From Ophthalmolycus amberensis (taxonomy: Eukaryota; Chordata; Actinopteri; Perciformes; Zoarcidae): a DNA stretch of 64,000 nucleotides. The translations under genes were made by a program, and so were the position numbers. Location of the stretch: positions 496,001 through 560,000 of the forward strand of contig JAFEUB010000896.1 in assembly GCA_024529925.1 (NCBI GenBank), in the 5' to 3' direction. Below are positions 60,848 to 64,000 of the stretch, in pieces. Each line of letters begins with the position of its first letter. The stretch's first letter is position 1. The notes beneath the pieces are model-generated. The model worked only from the letters and a program-made list of their open reading frames with translations, was not told the origin of the DNA and searched no databases.

Positions 60848-61791
60848 CCCAGCCCGGCGCACAACTAGTGAATAATGTAACGCACCCCAGACAGATGGTT
60901 TTCAGAATTACCTATGAGAGCTACGCTGCTGCAACTACAAATACCAACATCCAGTGAGCCATATGTCAGCGTCAGATGAGAAGAATGAATCCAACTATTT
61001 TAGTATCGAGGGGAAACATGCAGGTTTGAATGCCGATTGGGTGAGAGTTGTGTGTTTTGGTCACGGAGCATGAGCAGAATAATGTTCACATCATCGTTTT
61101 CACACAGAGATAAGCACAGACAACACAAATACAACAGGAGACTGGCTCTCAATGGTAATAATGTGCTGTATGTTTTTGTGTGTCGTTGTGTGTGCGCGTG
61201 TGTGTTTGGGGGCAGGCAGAGGACGAATTATATAATCTCACTTAGCCCTCGAGGCGAGGACTGACTTACTACTGTTTCCTTTTTAACCCTCTTCCCTCCT
61301 TCCTCCTCCTTCACTCTCCTGTCTACCTTCTCCTCCTCTCCGCTCCTCCTTTGACCATGTTGTGGTGGGTTTGTGCACGGAGAGCTGCACCGTGTCAGGC
61401 TGTGCTGCAATATTAATGGTCTATTGATGGACTATGGGATGGTGAGTGCTGGGCTGGGGGAGAGCGAAGGCCCTCCAGATGCACCTCCGCTCCTTACAGC
61501 GGGGCCAACACAGCTAAATTATTCATCCAACCCACCATCGTGGATGCTGCCATGTCCTGTCTGCCAGCACAACAAGCGACCTGCGTGCTGGTTTTATACT
61601 GCTGTGGTTGTGAGCGAGTGAACGACTGAGTGAGTGAGCGAGTGCGAGAAAGTGCGAGTGGGCTTAGAGAGGGAACGAATACACAGCAGCGGAGAAAAGA
61701 GTCTTACCTGTCCGTGAGGTCCCGTCATGGGATTACTGGGGTTGTGTGGGGGGGGCTGCGTCTGAGGGGAGGGCTGAGATCCTGGAGGACC
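51236..61791 (-). CDS. ssbp4: Single-stranded DNA-binding protein family (SSBP2/3/4), C-terminal part
   Basis: SSBP proteins are nuclear adaptors that bind and stabilise LDB1 in LIM-homeodomain transcription complexes. Twelve coding exons in transcript order: 61791-61708, 59202-59073, 58919-58852, 57699-57635, 56253-56208, 56107-56072, 55933-55879, 54490-54420, 53377-53299, 52871-52843, 52752-52651, 51265-51236. They total 795 nt, so 264 residues plus stop, all phases compatible. The protein is the Pro/Gly/Met-rich activation region: GPPGSQPSPQTQPPPHN, PFMSPRYPGGPRPALRM, DSTNSSENIYTMMNPIGPGG, PPGTPRDDGEMAGNFLNPFQ, ending YSPNMTMSV. The N-terminal LUFS/LisH domain (about 100 residues) is encoded to the right of the window, so the gene is cut by the edge. 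Family identity is certain. The symbol ssbp4 rests on the neighbours fkbp8 and ell, which accompany SSBP4 in human; ssbp3 is the alternative. Confidence 0.9.
51266..52650 (-). other. ssbp4: ssbp last intron
   Basis: Donor AGT|GTGAGT at 52651/52650, acceptor TTTACAG at 51266. Apart from weak similarity to dispersed fish repeats near 51720-52320, nothing recognised. Confidence 0.75.
53481..54379. mobile_element. Non-autonomous DNA element flanked by TTAA
   Basis: Left end AGGGCCAGTGTGTAG; right end CTACACACTGTACAT, whose reverse complement matches 12 of 15 positions. TTAA occurs immediately outside both ends (53477-53480 and 54380-54383), as for piggyBac-type insertion. Internal phrases such as TAGCAGAAATGGAATATAAC and CTGAAACTAAGAATCG are ones I know from a dispersed percomorph repeat. 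No transposase. It lies in an ssbp intron. Confidence 0.7.
54491..55878 (-). other. ssbp4: ssbp intron with purine-pyrimidine tract
   Basis: Donor GAG|GTGAGT, acceptor ATCATAG. Contains the (GT/GC) tract at 55196-55236. No exon recognised. Confidence 0.75.
55196..55236 (+). repeat. Alternating (GT)/(GC) tract
   Basis: TTTGTGTGTGTGCGTGTGCG followed by further GC alternation up to CGCGCGCGTAC. The strict purine-pyrimidine alternation with a CG core favours Z-DNA in principle. Confidence 0.8.
56254..57634 (-). other. ssbp4: ssbp intron with MITE
   Basis: Donor CAT|GTCAGT (a weaker GTCAGT site, supported by frame), acceptor TCTCCAG. It hosts the repeat at about 56946-57311. Confidence 0.75.
56946..57311. 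mobile_element. Percomorph hAT-like MITE (ends in CCACCTCTG)
   Basis: Phrases TTACTCAAGTACTGTACTTA, CCACTATGCTCCACTACAAT, ATGCAGGACTTTTATTGAAG and TAGTTAAGTAAAAGATC, ending CATCCACCTCTG, match a very common percomorph dispersed repeat. The right end corresponds to a hAT-like terminus CAGAGGTGG. The left terminus is eroded. Non-coding. Confidence 0.75.
57700..58851 (-). other. ssbp4: ssbp intron with GA microsatellite
   Basis: Donor CAG|GTAGGC, acceptor TGTGCAG. Contains the (GA)n at 58006-58042 and scattered GT runs. Open frames here are artefacts of simple repeats. Confidence 0.75.
58006..58042 (+). repeat. (GA)n microsatellite
   Basis: About 18 GA units in an ssbp intron. Confidence 0.9.
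59203..61707 (-). other. ssbp4: ssbp intron with CA microsatellite
   Basis: Donor CAG|GTAAGA at 61708/61707, acceptor TCCTGCAG at 59203. Contains the long CA repeat at 60799-60848. No exon recognised. Confidence 0.75.
60799..60848 (+). repeat. (CA)n microsatellite, about 24 units
   Basis: Nearly uninterrupted CA run in an ssbp intron; likely length-polymorphic. Confidence 0.9.
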
Positions 61792-64000
61792 CTGGTGAAA
61801 GAAATTCAACAAGACGTCAATAAATGTCTTCAGTGATATTCAAAGCTGCTTGGGGGAACAACGATATCAGGTGGAACAACCTCGCGTTGAGTCCCTCTTC
61901 AGAGCGAGCAGTCGAGGTATTTACAGAAAGAACAATGTGATACAACATTTAAAGGGTCAGTTCACACAAATACTAAATAAACACATTTTCTAACTTTCCT
62001 CTTGTTTCATTCAGCCATGCAGATGAATATCTTAATATCTGGGTTTTAATTGCCCAGATCGAAAGATACGATCGAACGATTTTTGCTTCCAATAGAAGTG
62101 AATGGTGATGCTCACGGCATCAAAACAAAACAAAACAAAGTCAATGGCAATTTTCACGTCAGCAGTTTTTATAGCGACTAGTTCCTCTGTAAAATGTAGT
62201 AAAAGTAATTGGGGTGAATCGACCATTAGAAAAAAAGGTAACATTTTATTTAGTTCTCGTATTATGTATTATGGAGCTGATTATGTTATGCACAAACATA
62301 AAAAAAAAACATGAATGAATTATGATCTACATTCTCGTGTGTTCAACGTTTGAAACCTGCATTTAGAAATGTATGATTGAATCAAAGGACTGGAATGTAA
62401 TGTGAAGAAGTGGTTGTTGTTATAATAGTGCTGAGGATCAATGATGAACTGCCTTTCTTTCGGTTTGATTTGCTGGTCTGTGCGATTGAATTCCGACTTC
62501 ATAACATATGAAACCATGAAACACACTACAAGCACTTAAGAAGAGATAGTGTCAGGCCTGTTGGAGAGACGTATACGTGTAGATACAGTATTTACTCAGG
62601 AGTCGTTAAACCAAACTACAGCTAAAAGGTCAGTAAATATTCGACTTAAATTCATCAGATCACTAGAAACCCAACTTCAGAGGGATAATAATGCTGCTCG
62701 CAATCACGCAACTAAATACACAACGGCAAACCTTGTTTCTGTTTGTCTCTGCACCCTAGTGGTCAATATCACCGGGTGCATCTTTAATTAAGTAATTAAA
62801 GTGATTACAGTATGTCCAATTTAAGTATGTATAATAACAGCACAACTATCACATCTGTTCTGCTACATCAACAAGGAGTCACTGACATTTGGAGATTGAT
62901 TTTCATGGACAGGAAGTGTTAGTTGCCAGGATGAGGTCAGATCAATTCACGAGGTGGACTTTAATCAACATTCAGTCAAGATTTCAAGGGATAATTCTTG
63001 GCATTTTCAAATAATGTCGTATTTTTTTAAATAATTTTTGCCATGACGATGCTGAAAACAGGCCAGTACGGTCCAGTACTCCGTACCACTAAAAGATTCA
63101 GCGCAGGCAAACACATTATGATTCACTTTAATTAACACTGCATTTGTGCTGCATTCATGTGGTGTCAGAATAATCTTAGAAATTAATTAGCAATGGGGAA
63201 AATTCATGTGAATGTCCCTTCAAGTAGAAACAACTTAAAACGTGTTGTTTAAGAATTAAAATACAACACATTGTCTTGGTAGCGGTTATGTTGTTTCCAC
63301 ATTACCACTTAAAGCTCAAGAACACACGGAAATCAGAAGAACGACTTCTCAACTCGGGAGATGTGACCATCCGAGGAGCATGTGAACACACCACCGCTCT
63401 CTCCCGAGAGCCATTCTAGTTTTCTCATGAATTGCTTCCAATTGTTCCAGTGTCAGTGTGTTTGTGGCCAGCACAGACCTGCAGCTTTTTTTAAATGTGT
63501 CGTGAGCCTACTGCTGGCAAACGGCAACTTCTGCTGCAGCTGACTGTCTGAGATCGAGCGCTGTGGGTTTTTGGCAAGCAGTCGTTTCTTGCAGAAATCT
63601 GTGAACTGTTCAACTGTAGCAGATGAATTCAGTCGTTTTTTTCTCTTCTCATTAAAAAGACAAAAAGAAATTGTTAAAAGTGTTGTCAACATTCAAAAAT
63701 GATTCTGTGGTACTGACGCTAATTCTTTTAAAATAGATTTTTGTCTATGATGTCAAGTGTTTCTAAGTGCTTTCTACACCATACAGGCGTTAAAGGGATG
63801 CATGAAGGGGAACAAACAACGAAGGTTGGGGTCTCTACGTTCATCCCTGACTTGATCCAGTTTGACAGAGGCGCTGCTGACCGACACACAGTCAAGGGCC
63901 AAAGCAAGCTCAATTTTGGTGCGCGCGTTCAGTCTGCGGGGACGTGCCAAATATTTGAACCCAATCAAACATCATTATGGAAAATGTGTCCCAGGTTGAA
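61792..64000 (-). other. ssbp4: ssbp intron running to the window edge
   Basis: The acceptor TTTCACCAG at 61792 shows that transcription comes from the right. I looked for the preceding exon (IPPNDGMPGGPIPPGF-like) on the minus strand and did not see it, so the upstream exons lie outside. Confidence 0.65.

Noticed and set aside
60799..60848. Long CA run considered as a CRISPR-like or other array
   Set aside because: A simple dinucleotide microsatellite without spacers.

Overview
This is eukaryotic nuclear DNA from a ray-finned fish, probably a percomorph. The evidence is GT-AG introns, AATAAA poly(A) signals, vertebrate multi-exon genes, and dispersed repeats of the kind common in percomorph genomes (tRNA-derived SINE, L2 LINE, hAT, Tc1/mariner and foldback MITEs). 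There are no operons, CRISPR arrays or phage. I did not recognise a wholly new biological system. The points of interest are splicing signals, a broken gene relic and palindromic elements.

Layout. 1-5.3 kb: gene-free flank with a foldback element and a SINE. About 5.9-32.03 kb, + strand: a complete FGFR1-type receptor tyrosine kinase gene. All 17 coding exons of the IIIc form can be joined in frame to 811 codons plus stop, and the alternative IIIb exon is intact. 32.0-39.8 kb: gene-poor stretch with a 5'-truncated, frameshifted L2 LINE. 39.86-39.99 kb, - strand: a lone copy of exon 1 of the elongation factor gene ell, with an apparent 2-nt deletion. 40.8-47 kb, - strand: complete fkbp8 (407 codons, 8 coding exons). 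48.1-61.8 kb, - strand: the 3' twelve coding exons of an SSBP2/3/4-family gene, probably ssbp4. Its 5' exons lie beyond the right edge; 61.8-64 kb reads as intron.

How the genes relate. FGFR1 is a cell-surface FGF receptor, FKBP8 a mitochondrial/ER tail-anchored TPR co-chaperone, and SSBP a nuclear LDB1-complex adaptor; they do not form one pathway. The order ell-fkbp8 with a nearby SSBP gene mirrors human 19p13.11 (SSBP4, ELL, FKBP8), whereas human FGFR1 is at 8p11. The window therefore joins two blocks that are separate in human.

All splice junctions were assigned by eye from reading frame, GT-AG consensus and remembered family sequences. No alignment, transcript or database search was run.
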